Positions 1 to 5,319 of a stretch of DNA of 6,280 nucleotides are shown here, piece by piece. Position 1 is the first letter of the stretch; the number at the start of each line of letters is the position of its first letter. The stretch is from an uncultured Clostridia bacterium. Lineage in GTDB: Bacteria > Bacillota > Clostridia > Oscillospirales > Acutalibacteraceae. The notes under the pieces were generated by a model, which was not told where the DNA came from, ran no database searches, and was given only the letters and a program-made list of their open reading frames with translations. The position numbers and the translations under genes were made by a program. The stretch covers positions 1 to 6,280 of the forward strand of contig CANQLQ010000122.1 of the NCBI GenBank assembly GCA_947624755.1, read 5' to 3'.

Positions 1-95
1 GCGGACATCGTCCGCAGGAATTATGCGGGCAGACATCGTCCGCAGGAGTTACGCGGGGTGGGTTGATATAGGCTTTAACGCTTACACCGCGGCAC
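1..95 (-). repeat. Fragment of the family 1 MITE-like element with two palindromic units
   Basis: Two hairpin units, 28 bp apart, start the window. Bases 1-15 form the perfect palindrome GCGGAC-ATC-GTCCGC, and 29-43 form GCAGAC-ATC-GTCCGC with one mismatched pair. Each is followed by an AGGAnTTAnGCGG spacer. The sequence after them, to about base 95, resembles the reverse complement of the core at about 2055-2095, including the ACGCGG and CACCGCGG blocks with an AT-rich stretch between. It is therefore read as the same element in the opposite orientation to the copies at 1895-2208 and 5839-6090. It is cut by the window edge, and no terminal inverted repeat is visible on its right side. The right limit is approximate. 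Confidence 0.65.
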
Positions 96-315
96 AGCTT
101 AGCGCTGAAATGTTTTGCAAATTCATAACAGGTCATTTTGATACTGCCGCAAATTTGATTTTTTACAAATCACGTAGGGCGACCACGTATGGCCGCCCTG
201 TAAAATGGAATTGGTTTTTGATTTATAGTTTGCATTTTTTATTACGCATTTACAATTAACTTGTTTGCTTCCCCCAAAAGGCGGAGACATGGAGTTTTAT
301 CACTCTGCTGATACC
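96..315. other. Non-coding intergenic stretch
   Basis: No credible gene is seen here. A 78-codon frame at 23-259 has no ribosome binding site, reads through the palindromic repeats and resembles no family I recognise. The stretch holds a separate imperfect palindrome at 161-205. Near 268-310 is a run (CCCCC, then GGCGGAGAC and CACTCTG) that recalls a decayed version of the CCTCCCC repeat at 4389-4432. Confidence 0.6.
161..205. repeat. Nested imperfect palindrome, GGGCGACCA/TGGCCGCCC type
   Basis: The inner hairpin pairs AGGGCG (176-181) with CGCCCT (194-199). One A/C mismatch follows, then CCA pairs with TGG around the loop CGTA. An outer arm pairs TTTTACA (161-167) with TGTAAAA (199-205), sharing a base with the inner stem. 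GC-rich dyads of this type are common intergenic repeats in Clostridia by general knowledge. No terminator-like T-run follows closely on either strand, so it is listed only as a repeat. Confidence 0.55.
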
Positions 316-343
316 AAAAAGCGGCCGGGCAGGCGATGCCCGC
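316..343 (-). terminator. Possible terminator after the GtrA-like gene, built from a palindromic unit
   Basis: Read on the minus strand just after the GtrA-like stop codon, CGGGCA pairs with TGCCCG (326-331 and 337-342) around a five-base loop. Five bases further on is a run of five T (316-320 on the plus strand). The same bases also form a member of the window's hairpin repeat, GCAGGC-GAT-GCCCGC (329-343), with one mismatch. A repeat unit may thus serve as the operon terminator. The gap before the T-run weakens the call. Confidence 0.4.
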
Positions 344-352
344 AAACATTTT

Positions 353-883
353 TTAATCGGTATGCTTCATAATAACAAATTTGTTCATCGGGAAAATAAT
401 TGCGAAAGCAAGCGCCATTGAAGCAAGCTTCGGAATCCATTCAATAAGAAGTCCAATAGTTGTAATGCTTTCAACAAGCGGAGTAAGAACGGTTACTATC
501 CAAGTTTTCATACAAATTACAAAAAGAACAAGAACCGCATATTCTATAGCGCTTTTGACAATGTTGTTGTTTGCATTAAAAGTAGCCTTACGGTTGGCAA
601 GGAAAGAAACAATTTCAGCAAGTACGGCCGAAACAAAAAATGCAACAAATGCGCCGGTGCAAAGTCCCTTTTCATTCGTGTAATGGAAAACAAAAAAATC
701 AAAATCATCAGGAAGAACCGGCGGAAGAACCTTTCCGAGAATTGCAAAGGAAACAAGCTCAACAAAACCCGCAAGCTGGGAAAAAAGGAAAAATTTGATA
801 AACTGCCAAAGAGTTTGATGCTTTTCGGTAAATTTGTCATCTGTCGGCTCTGTGGCTACGGTGGTTTTTTCTTTTTCGCTCAT
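353..883 (-). CDS. GtrA-like family membrane protein
   Basis: A 176-residue integral membrane protein resembling the GtrA-like family (PF04138). Four hydrophobic segments are seen at about residues 27-52, 73-95, 111-135 and 148-166. The family-typical NRKATF motif (97-102) follows segment 2, and a Phe/Asn/Lys-rich end (FPMNKF) closes segment 4. Characterised relatives help move lipid-linked sugars across the membrane for glycosylation of surface polymers; that role is inferred here and no glycosyltransferase is adjacent. The roughly 25-residue charged N-terminus and the long loop 1 make it somewhat longer than typical members. I chose the ATG at 881-883 over the ATG six codons upstream (899-901), because AAAGGGG (892-898) stands 8 bases before it, whereas the upstream ATG has no ribosome binding site. 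It lies 86 bp behind the metallophosphoesterase gene with no terminator between, so the two are probably co-transcribed. Confidence 0.8.
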   Translation of the reverse strand: MSEKEKTTVATEPTDDKFTEKHQTLWQFIKFFLFSQLAGFVELVSFAILGKVLPPVLPDDFDFFVFHYTNEKGLCTGAFVAFFVSAVLAEIVSFLANRKATFNANNNIVKSAIEYAVLVLFVICMKTWIVTVLTPLVESITTIGLLIEWIPKLASMALAFAIIFPMNKFVIMKHTD

Positions 884-891
884 TATGAATA

Positions 892-898
892 CCCCTTT
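892..898 (-). promoter_or_regulatory. Ribosome binding site deciding the GtrA-like start
   Basis: AAAGGGG on the minus strand lies 8 bases before the ATG at 881-883. The first in-frame ATG (899-901) lies upstream of this site and would leave it inside the coding region, so the shorter protein is preferred. Confidence 0.75.
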
Positions 899-969
899 CA
901 TTTTACATTAATATGGTAATTGGCGAAATTTATTTATGTAAGCGGCAGGTTCCTTAAACTTTTTCAGCT

Positions 970-1872
970 TTAGCTGTACTGCTTGACATCAAGCGGAATT
1001 TCTACCAGAGAGTTTGGAATGTAAGAAGGCGTATATCTGCCGTTTGAAAACTCCCTTGAGCGAAGGACCACCTTATCTTCATAAACCGAAACAACAAAGC
1101 CCTGTCCGTCTTCGGTGTAATCTCCGTGGCAGGCTGCTCCCACAGTAGGAACACTGAGAAGTTTCAGCTTTCCTTTTTCTTCATAGGTAAATTTGTTTGT
1201 GCCGAAATGCAGGTGACCGGTGATGAAAAAGACATTATCACCCTTTTCAAGAACGGCTTGTATTTTTTCCGACTGTTTTCCCACTGAACCGCGCCAATTT
1301 CCCTTGCCTAACCAGGTGTCGGGGAGTCCGTTCGTTTTTTTAAGCGGCTGATGATTGAAAACAAAAACAGGTTTATTATTTGATTTTTGAATTTCCTTTT
1401 CAAGGAACGAAAGCTGCTTTTCTCCTATGTATGCGCTTTCAAATGAAGCCCTGTCTGAGCCGAGCATGATAAATTTGTATCCCTTGATTTCACACGAATA
1501 ATAATACCGTCCCTTTACAAGCTCTTCGCAAGGTTTTACCTTTTTCATAAAACGTTGAAAGCGTTCAATCTGTTTTTTATAATTTCTAAGTCTTATGTCA
1601 TGATTTCCGGGTACACAGATAAATTTTTCAAACTTATCTTTCGCAAGAAACAAAGCGTCGGCGGTTGCTTTATATTCGCTTTCTTTTCCGTATTCCGCAA
1701 TATCACCTACCATAACAAGCGCGTCAGCCTTTGCGTTTGCACCAGCAATATCTTTGCAGGCATTAATGAAGCGTTTTTCTCTCATCGGGTTAACCGAAGA
1801 GGTCTGAGGGTCTCCCCATACAACAAAATTCAGCCTCGCGCTTTCATCAAAATATAGTTTTTCTTCGTTCAT
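970..1872 (-). CDS. Calcineurin-like metallophosphoesterase
   Basis: A 300-residue cytoplasmic protein; no signal peptide or membrane segment is seen. The motifs of the calcineurin-like phosphoesterase fold appear in order: GDPQ (residues 20-23), GDIAEYG (56-62), GNHD (89-92), FNHQP (172-176) and GHLHFG (219-224). The expected two-metal ligands are D21, Q23, D57, N90, H174, H220 and H222, with H91 as the likely catalytic histidine. Q23 stands where many members have histidine; the D-P-Q form is known in some families such as CPPED1-like proteins, so the enzyme is probably active. The substrate cannot be read from the sequence. The ATG at 1870-1872 is supported by GGAG (1881-1884) 8 bases upstream. 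A family 1 element starts 22 bp beyond the start codon and separates the gene from the best promoter (2208-2236). It probably forms an operon with the downstream GtrA-like gene. Confidence 0.9.
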   Translation of the reverse strand: MNEEKLYFDESARLNFVVWGDPQTSSVNPMREKRFINACKDIAGANAKADALVMVGDIAEYGKESEYKATADALFLAKDKFEKFICVPGNHDIRLRNYKKQIERFQRFMKKVKPCEELVKGRYYYSCEIKGYKFIMLGSDRASFESAYIGEKQLSFLEKEIQKSNNKPVFVFNHQPLKKTNGLPDTWLGKGNWRGSVGKQSEKIQAVLEKGDNVFFITGHLHFGTNKFTYEEKGKLKLLSVPTVGAACHGDYTEDGQGFVVSVYEDKVVLRSREFSNGRYTPSYIPNSLVEIPLDVKQYS

Positions 1873-1894
1873 AACATTTTCTCCATATTTTTTA

Positions 1895-2208
1895 TTAAGG
1901 AACCTCTGATTAGAACACGCTTACGACTTAATATTCATCTTGCTTACAAATTTTCCATAATACTTTGCCAAAATACTCGGTAATACACAAAGTATTGACT
2001 TATATTTTTGGAACATAAAAATATACTTCCATATTAGAGACAAAGTGTTTTCGCGGAGTAAAATTATAATTTTATATAATTTCTATCCCGCGTAATTCCT
2101 GCGGGCGATGCCCGCCGCGTAATTCATGCGGACGATGTCCGCCACGTAATTCATGCGGACGATGTCCGCCACGCCATGCGTGCTTAGTTTTAATCAGAGT
2201 TTCCTTAA
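1895..2208 (+). mobile_element. Family 1 MITE-like element, copy A (314 bp, three hairpin units)
   Basis: The ends are TTAAGGAACCTCTGATTA (from 1895) and TAATCAGAGTTTCCTTAA (to 2208), inverted repeats with few mismatches. No reading frame for a transposase lies inside. It is homologous along its length to copy B (5839-6090). A block at 1981-2021 matches 5915-5955 at 39 of 41 bases, and GACAAAGTGTTTTCGCGG is shared further on. Copy A is longer mainly because it has three hairpin units instead of one. A small CACGC-CAT-GCGTG hairpin (2170-2182) follows the third unit. TTAA at both edges could be part of the repeat or a 4-bp target duplication. By family knowledge, IS5-type transposases duplicate YTAR targets, which TTAA fits; the mobilising enzyme is inference. 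Confidence 0.8.
2089..2169 (+). repeat. Three tandem 27-bp hairpin units inside copy A
   Basis: Units at 2089-2115, 2116-2142 and 2143-2169 each consist of a CnCGTAATTCnT spacer and a 15-bp palindrome. The palindromes are GCGGGC-GAT-GCCCGC (2101-2115) and then twice GCGGAC-GAT-GTCCGC (2128-2142 and 2155-2169). Copy B has only one such unit (6023-6049), so the number of units varies between copies of the element. Confidence 0.85.
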
Positions 2209-2236
2209 TTATATCACAAATTTACACGTTTCTCAA
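2208..2236 (-). promoter_or_regulatory. Near-consensus promoter of the metallophosphoesterase gene, now cut off by copy A
   Basis: On the minus strand, TTGAGA (2231-2236) is followed by exactly 17 bases and TATAAT (2208-2213). The last T of the -10 box pairs with base 2208, the last base of the TTAA edge of copy A. The predicted transcript start, about 7 bases further on, therefore falls inside the element. With the element and one TTAA removed, the -10 box would lie about 17 bases before the GGAG ribosome binding site of the metallophosphoesterase gene. Confidence 0.65.
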
Positions 2237-2259
2237 TATTGTATAAAATTTTACAATAT
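2236..2259. promoter_or_regulatory. Operator-like palindrome between divergent promoters
   Basis: ATATTGTA (2236-2243) and TACAATAT (2252-2259) form a perfect 8-bp inverted repeat with an 8-bp centre. It covers the -35 box and spacer of the plus-strand promoter and touches the -35 box of the minus-strand promoter, a good position for a shared repressor. The inner 18 bases (TTGT-N10-ACAA) loosely resemble the redox regulator Rex site TTGTTAA-N4-TTAACAA, but three of its specified positions differ. The regulator is unknown. Confidence 0.4.
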
Positions 2260-2267
2260 GTTATACT
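2239..2267 (+). promoter_or_regulatory. Promoter of the RhaT-like gene
   Basis: TTGTAT (2239-2244), a 17-base spacer and TATACT (2262-2267) lie 33 bases before the start codon. The -10 box is preceded by TGT, giving an extended -10 that can offset the weak -35 box. Confidence 0.6.
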
Positions 2268-2287
2268 TTTGCTAATAATGTTTAAAC

Positions 2288-2293
2288 AAGGGG
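2288..2293 (+). promoter_or_regulatory. Ribosome binding site of the RhaT-like gene
   Basis: AAGGGG ends 7 bases before the ATG at 2301, which fixes the start of the transporter. Confidence 0.75.
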
Positions 2294-2300
2294 AATTATT

Positions 2301-3260
2301 ATGATTTACGGTTTTGCAGTTTTACTGCTCGCAGGCTTGTGCCAGGGAAGTTTCGGACTCGGCTATAAAAACCACAAGCCTTTTTCCTGGGCGGCATTTT
2401 GGGGAATATACAACATAATGTGCATAATTACCAATGTTCTTTTTACGTTCGTTATGGCGCCGAAGCTTCTTTCGGTAATTTCCGACGCCGGCTTTTCAAC
2501 GCTTATTGTGCCTATGCTCTGCGGTGCGCTTTGGGGACTTTCGGCAATCGGTTTTTCAAAAGGTATAGACAAAATCGGTATGTCGCTCGTTTACGGAATT
2601 TCAATGGGAATTTCAACCATAGTCGGTTCTGTTATGCCGATGGCGCTTCAAAAAAGCTTTCCCGAAAAAACGGGCGCCGTTATGTTCGGCGCCGGTCTTA
2701 CACTTACTGTTGCCGGCGTTATTCTTGTAACCGTAGCCGGAGTAAAGCGTGACGGCGGCGCAAAAAACTCAAAATCCGGCATTATACTTGCGGTTTTATC
2801 GGGTCTTGGCTCGGGTGTTATGAATGTCGGCTTTTCAAAGGGTAATTTTTTTGACGAAGCTTTCGCAAAGCTCGGCTACAGCCAAACTGCTCTGTCCGCC
2901 GCAAAATGGATGCCCGTTCTTCTCGGCGGCTGTCTTATCGGACTTATTTACTGCATTTTTGAAGTAACGGCGCTCGGCGACTGGAAAACCGTTGCCGCCA
3001 AAGGTTCGCCCTTCTGCGCTTTTAAGCTTTTCGGTGTAAGCATTGTATGGTATGCGGCTCTTATTCTTTACGGTCTTTCGGTGAATCTTCTCGGTGAGAT
3101 AGGCGGCACAGTCGGCTGGATACTTTTCAATGCTCTTGCGCTGATAATCTCCGTTGGCTGGGGTCTTAAAACCGGCGAATGGAAAAATACCAAAAAAGGC
3201 ACGCTTTTCATCGGCTGTGCGGTTCTTATTGCAGCATGGATTTTCTTGGCCGCCGTATAA
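2301..3260 (+). CDS. RhaT-like sugar transporter (L-rhamnose/H+ symporter family, DMT superfamily)
   Basis: A 319-residue, strongly hydrophobic inner-membrane protein with about ten predicted helices. From memory of E. coli RhaT (344 residues), collinear similarity is seen over residues 74-115 (GALWGL, then KIGMSLVYGISMGIS, then IVG) and at the C-terminus, where a WY pair (250-251), a tryptophan in a later helix (273), an EWKN motif (293-296) and a final glycine-rich helix match in order. The glycine-rich helices and a short basic loop near residues 149-160 between two halves fit the two-repeat DMT fold. RhaT imports rhamnose with protons. No rhamnose isomerase, kinase or aldolase is nearby, so the substrate may differ. 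The ATG is fixed by AAGGGG 7 bases upstream. It shares a divergent promoter region with the metallophosphoesterase gene. I give no gene symbol because specificity is unproven. Confidence 0.75.
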   Translation: MIYGFAVLLLAGLCQGSFGLGYKNHKPFSWAAFWGIYNIMCIITNVLFTFVMAPKLLSVISDAGFSTLIVPMLCGALWGLSAIGFSKGIDKIGMSLVYGISMGISTIVGSVMPMALQKSFPEKTGAVMFGAGLTLTVAGVILVTVAGVKRDGGAKNSKSGIILAVLSGLGSGVMNVGFSKGNFFDEAFAKLGYSQTALSAAKWMPVLLGGCLIGLIYCIFEVTALGDWKTVAAKGSPFCAFKLFGVSIVWYAALILYGLSVNLLGEIGGTVGWILFNALALIISVGWGLKTGEWKNTKKGTLFIGCAVLIAAWIFLAAV

Positions 3261-3353
3261 AAGCATACTATATAAAAGGCAGCTGCAAGTTAGGTTTCAA
3301 ATTTATTTTAATTGTTCAAAGCCGATTTGCGCTTATCTTTTTCAACCCAAACC

Positions 3354-3376
3354 AAAAATACGGGGTCGCCCCATAC
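3354..3376 (-). terminator. Likely terminator of the GNAT gene
   Basis: On minus-strand RNA, GUAUGGGG pairs with CCCCGUAU around a CGA loop: eight pairs, two of them G-U. A run of U follows directly (plus-strand A at 3354-3358). The wobble pairs work only on the minus strand, so it is oriented to stop transcription coming from the GNAT gene at 3566-4018. A family 1 element (3397-3559) now lies between the gene and this hairpin. Confidence 0.55.
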
Positions 3377-3396
3377 TGCGGACAGCCCCTTGGATT

Positions 3397-3559
3397 TTAA
3401 GAAACTTCCAAATTATACTTTGTTCTTTTTTGTCTTAGTCTGTAATAGACTTTTTTTCGCGGCGTAAGAGTAAAAACCTGCATAAATCTAACCCGTGTAA
3501 CTCGTGCAGGCGATGCCTGCTGCCTGCCTGAGAATTAGATTTAACCGGAGCTTCCTTAA
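3397..3559 (+). mobile_element. Degenerate family 1 MITE-like element, copy C (163 bp)
   Basis: The right end, GAGCTTCCTTAA, matches the family terminus well. The left end, TTAAGAAACTTCC, is a decayed match (about 12 of 19 positions against the inverted right end). The interior follows copies A and B from TTTTTTCGCGGCGTAA (3451 on), through CCGTGTAACTCGTGC, to one hairpin unit, GCAGGC-GAT-GCCTGC (3506-3520). The AT-rich left half of copies A and B is missing, so it is an internally shortened member. It ends 6 bp from the stop codon of the GNAT gene. Confidence 0.65.
3437..3457 (+). terminator. Weak candidate terminator for the RhaT-like gene
   Basis: AGTCT (3437-3441) pairs with AGACT (3447-3451) around GTAAT, and seven T follow (3451-3457). 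The stem is short and poor in GC. It lies about 180 bp beyond the transporter stop, inside copy C, so the element may supply this stop signal. No better plus-strand terminator is seen between 3261 and 3436. Confidence 0.3.
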
Positions 3560-3565
3560 ATTATA

Positions 3566-4018
3566 TCAGTCGATAACCTTGCGGATAATCGACGGATTGC
3601 AGGTTTTTCCGAGTTTATCGCAGGTCGGGCAGTTTACATCAACCTTCGGAGAAGTCTCCCACGGCATTTTTTCCCAACCGGTTTTAAAATAATAATCGGG
3701 AACTTTAGCGCAAGCCCAAAGTTCTTTCAGACCGAGTTTTTTCGCCTCGGCAATAATCGTTTCCTGCATCATCATTCCGTAGCCCATATTCCTGTATTTA
3801 GGGTCAACGGCAATACTTCCGAGCGCATAAACACCGGCTCGAATTTGCAAAGTCACGGCGGCGATAAGCTCACCGTTTTCGGTATTTTCCATTTTCCACA
3901 TTTTGACCATTCCTTCGGGAGTGTCCTTTCTTACGGGAACACCAACCCCATTGTCGTGAAATAAAACCGAGAGCGGATAATAATCTGTCGTTTCTTTAAT
4001 TACAATATTATTTTGCAT
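3566..4018 (-). CDS. GNAT family N-acetyltransferase with a cysteine-rich tail
   Basis: A 150-residue cytoplasmic protein of the GNAT superfamily, which transfers acetyl groups from acetyl-CoA. The acetyl-CoA loop (motif A) is VDPKYRNMGYG (residues 71-81): the strand AVDP, then R76-N-M-G79-Y-G81, then a helix. The later segment around 100-118 (ELWACAKVPDYYFKTGWEKM) fits motif B. The end carries C130-x2-C133-x6-C140, unusual for a plain GNAT domain; it may bind a metal or be redox-active (inference). The substrate is unknown. The frame stays open up to 4135, but the ATG at 4016-4018 is chosen: TGAGGA stands 8-9 bases upstream, and a consensus promoter (4107-4135) overlaps the longer alternative, whose first codon would lie upstream of the transcript start. 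It is monocistronic as far as can be seen. Confidence 0.85.
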   Translation of the reverse strand: MQNNIVIKETTDYYPLSVLFHDNGVGVPVRKDTPEGMVKMWKMENTENGELIAAVTLQIRAGVYALGSIAVDPKYRNMGYGMMMQETIIAEAKKLGLKELWACAKVPDYYFKTGWEKMPWETSPKVDVNCPTCDKLGKTCNPSIIRKVID

Positions 4019-4106
4019 AATGTTTTTCCTCAATATTTTATAATTGCTTTGAATGATATACTTCTCCAATAAGAATTGGTCACTATTGCGTATAATCAAT
4101 GAGTAT

Positions 4107-4135
4107 ATTATATTAATTTTAACTATCTTCGTCAA
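4107..4135 (-). promoter_or_regulatory. Near-consensus promoter of the GNAT gene
   Basis: TTGACG (4130-4135), a 17-base spacer and TATAAT (4107-4112) on the minus strand match the housekeeping consensus at 11 of 12 positions. Transcription should start near 4100, giving a leader of about 80 bases. That leader holds a small CCAAT/ATTGG hairpin at about 4070-4083 and the TGAGGA ribosome binding site (4027-4032). Confidence 0.8.
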
Positions 4136-4282
4136 GAAAAATTAACAAAAATTTAAAAATTTAAAGAATACTGCTGATGCGAAGTAAATAAATTTTTAGA
4201 CAATATAATGTAATTATACTTGCGAGTAATGACAAACCCCTTCAAAAAATTGGAATTCGTCATAATGACTAAATATAATGAA
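4136..4282. other. AT-rich intergenic stretch without a gene
   Basis: No coding frame is supported here. A plus-strand promoter-like pair is visible: TTGGAA (4250-4255), 18 bases, TATAAT (4274-4279). The strong hairpin at 4283-4318 begins only 3 bases after its -10 box, so a start there would make little more than the hairpin. Given the AT-richness of the stretch, it may be chance. Confidence 0.35.
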
Positions 4283-4318
4283 AAACTGCCTTGATTTTGC
4301 TTGGTTTCAAGGCAGTTT
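4283..4318 (-). terminator. Strong bidirectional-type terminator hairpin
   Basis: AAACTGCCTTGA (4283-4294) and TCAAGGCAGTTT (4307-4318) are perfectly complementary over 12 bp around a 12-base loop. On the minus strand the T-run following the stem is five long (plus-strand A at 4281-4285); on the plus strand the tail is TTTCTTGTTGTTT. The nearest minus-strand gene upstream is the DUF2500-like gene (stop at 4749), so this is probably its terminator, now about 430 bp away behind inserted repeats. Confidence 0.65.
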
Positions 4319-4388
4319 CTTGTTGTTTATATGTTTTCTTTATGCAGTTTAACAAGCGTATATTTTTATATAGACTTTGTCTACTTTG

Positions 4389-4432
4389 CCTCCCCTGAAA
4401 GGGGCGGTGTCACACGCAGAGTGACGGAGGGG
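4389..4432. repeat. CCTCCCC-type structured intergenic repeat
   Basis: Two small hairpins stand side by side: CCCCT-GAA-AGGGG (4392-4404) and GTCAC-N7-GTGAC (4409-4425). They are bracketed by CCTCC (4389-4393) and GGAGG (4426-4430). Repeats with this CCTCCCC-GTGTCAC-GTGAC-GGAGG plan are, to my recollection, common between genes in gut Clostridia. It abuts a family 1 fragment at 4433. Confidence 0.5.
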
Positions 4433-4500
4433 GCGGACATCGTCCACAGGAATTACACGGAGTAGATTATACAGACTTTTACTATTACGCCGTGAAACGA
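4433..4500 (-). repeat. Family 1 element fragment with one hairpin unit
   Basis: GCGGAC-ATC-GTCCAC (4433-4447, one mismatch) is followed by AGGAATTACACGG. Then comes an AT-rich stretch leading to TTACGCCGTGAAA, in the same order as the reverse complement of the core of copies A and B. No terminal inverted repeat is seen on its left, where the CCTCCCC-type repeat begins. The right limit is approximate. Confidence 0.5.
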
Positions 4501-4522
4501 CTTGCGTTCTTAACCGAAAAAT

Positions 4523-4700
4523 TTAAGGAAGCGCTGATTAAATCGAATGTGCAGATTGCGCCGCCGAATTTTTCGTCAGATTGTCAAAAGCGACGCAGGA
4601 ATACTGTCGTATTTCAAGGAGCTTTTGGCAAAAATGGCGGAAAATATCGGTGCAAGATGCGCGTTCAGCCGGCAGTCATGTTTATTCAGTGATTCCTTAA
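4523..4700 (+). mobile_element. Family 2 MITE-like element (178 bp)
   Basis: The ends are TTAAGGAAGCGCTGATTAAA and, inverted, TTAAGGAATCACTGAATAAA, matching at 17 of 20 positions. Both edges are TTAA. The interior is moderately GC-rich, unrelated to family 1, and holds no convincing gene. The first 47 bases recur at 6234-6280 with one difference. Because the termini match those of family 1, one transposase probably recognised both families (inference). It lies 48 bp beyond the stop of the DUF2500-like gene. Confidence 0.8.
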
Positions 4701-4748
4701 GCCTTGCGAAAATCACTGTAAAAACAAACAAAAAATTTCACAAGCTGC

Positions 4749-5267
4749 CTATCTCTCAATACTGTGCGGCTGCTTTTTTATCAAATTTTTTTTAAATGAC
4801 ATCCAGTACTTGCCCTGATAAGTCAGCGTTCCCAAATCTGCGGCAAATATCATATCGAAAACTCTGCTGTCCGCAATTGCAAAGGTTAATCTTTGTTTAT
4901 TTTTAAATTCAACGATTATGTATTTTACCGGTATGCTGTGAGCTGTTTCCATTGCATTTTCATCGTCCTTAAGCATTGAAACGGCTTTTGAATCGTCCGA
5001 AAGCGGTTTAATAAATTTTTCAATAATAATTACATTTTTTTCGCACTTATATCTCTCGGTTGCCCTATCGGCTATACCGTAGATTTCCGCCTTGGCGGCT
5101 AAAATTTTTTCGTTGGAATTTATTTGTTCCCTTTTCGGCTTTTCGTATTTTTTATATGCCGACCGCATGACACCGAAGAGACGAAAAACTTTGTTAATCA
5201 AAAATATAATTGAATTTACGGTACATTGAAATATATGAAGCACAGTATTTTTAATTAAAGATATCAC
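4749..5267 (-). CDS. Membrane-anchored protein with a DUF2500-like C-terminal region
   Basis: A 172-residue protein of unknown function. Residues 8-33 form a hydrophobic segment that should anchor it in the membrane. A basic stretch (34-48) follows, then a soluble domain. The C-terminal part (about 115-160), a valine-rich strand, then an R/L/F strand, then LGTLTYQGKYWMSF (145-158), resembles the G-x-L-T-x-Q-G-x-x-F signature I associate with DUF2500. This is recognition from memory, not a search. The start codon is GTG (5265-5267), with a GGGTG site 9 bases upstream; an ATG at residue 34 has no good site and would lose the anchor. A consensus promoter lies 76 bp upstream inside a long palindrome shared with the divergent side toward the XRE gene. 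A family 2 element follows the gene. Confidence 0.6.
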   Translation of the reverse strand: MISLIKNTVLHIFQCTVNSIIFLINKVFRLFGVMRSAYKKYEKPKREQINSNEKILAAKAEIYGIADRATERYKCEKNVIIIEKFIKPLSDDSKAVSMLKDDENAMETAHSIPVKYIIVEFKNKQRLTFAIADSRVFDMIFAADLGTLTYQGKYWMSFKKNLIKKQPHSIER

Positions 5268-5319
5268 TATTATTCACACCCTAAACTTCAACATTCTTTT
5301 CTTTATTCTCTGTATATAA

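Noticed and set aside
23..259. 78-codon open frame on the plus strand at the window start
   Set aside because: It runs through the hairpin repeats and the 161-205 palindrome, has no ribosome binding site, and shows no recognisable domain.
941..957. GGTTCCTTAA as the end of another MITE copy between the GtrA-like and metallophosphoesterase genes
   Set aside because: Only about 10 bases resemble a terminus, and no partner end or family interior is found in the 86-bp gap.
2089..2169. CRISPR-like array at the three 27-bp units
   Set aside because: The units are direct tandem copies without unique spacers, and a single unit occurs at the same place in copy B, so this is a tandem repeat within a mobile element.
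2399..2752. Plus-strand frame of 117 codons and minus-strand frames within the transporter gene
   Set aside because: They are shadows of the RhaT-like gene in other frames, rich in Arg, Tyr and Cys, with no start signals.
4019..4135. Extended N-terminus (39 residues) of the GNAT protein
   Set aside because: The extra codons overlap a near-consensus promoter whose transcript start lies near 4100, and the inner ATG has its own TGAGGA site.
4250..4318. Small RNA made of the promoter-like pair and the 12-bp hairpin
   Set aside because: The hairpin begins three bases after the -10 box, leaving no transcript body. The hairpin is better explained as a terminator.
4492..4795. Two plus-strand frames of 66 and 82 codons over the family 2 element
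   Set aside because: They lie mainly in the element and the tail of the opposite-strand gene, lack ribosome binding sites and have atypical, low-complexity composition.
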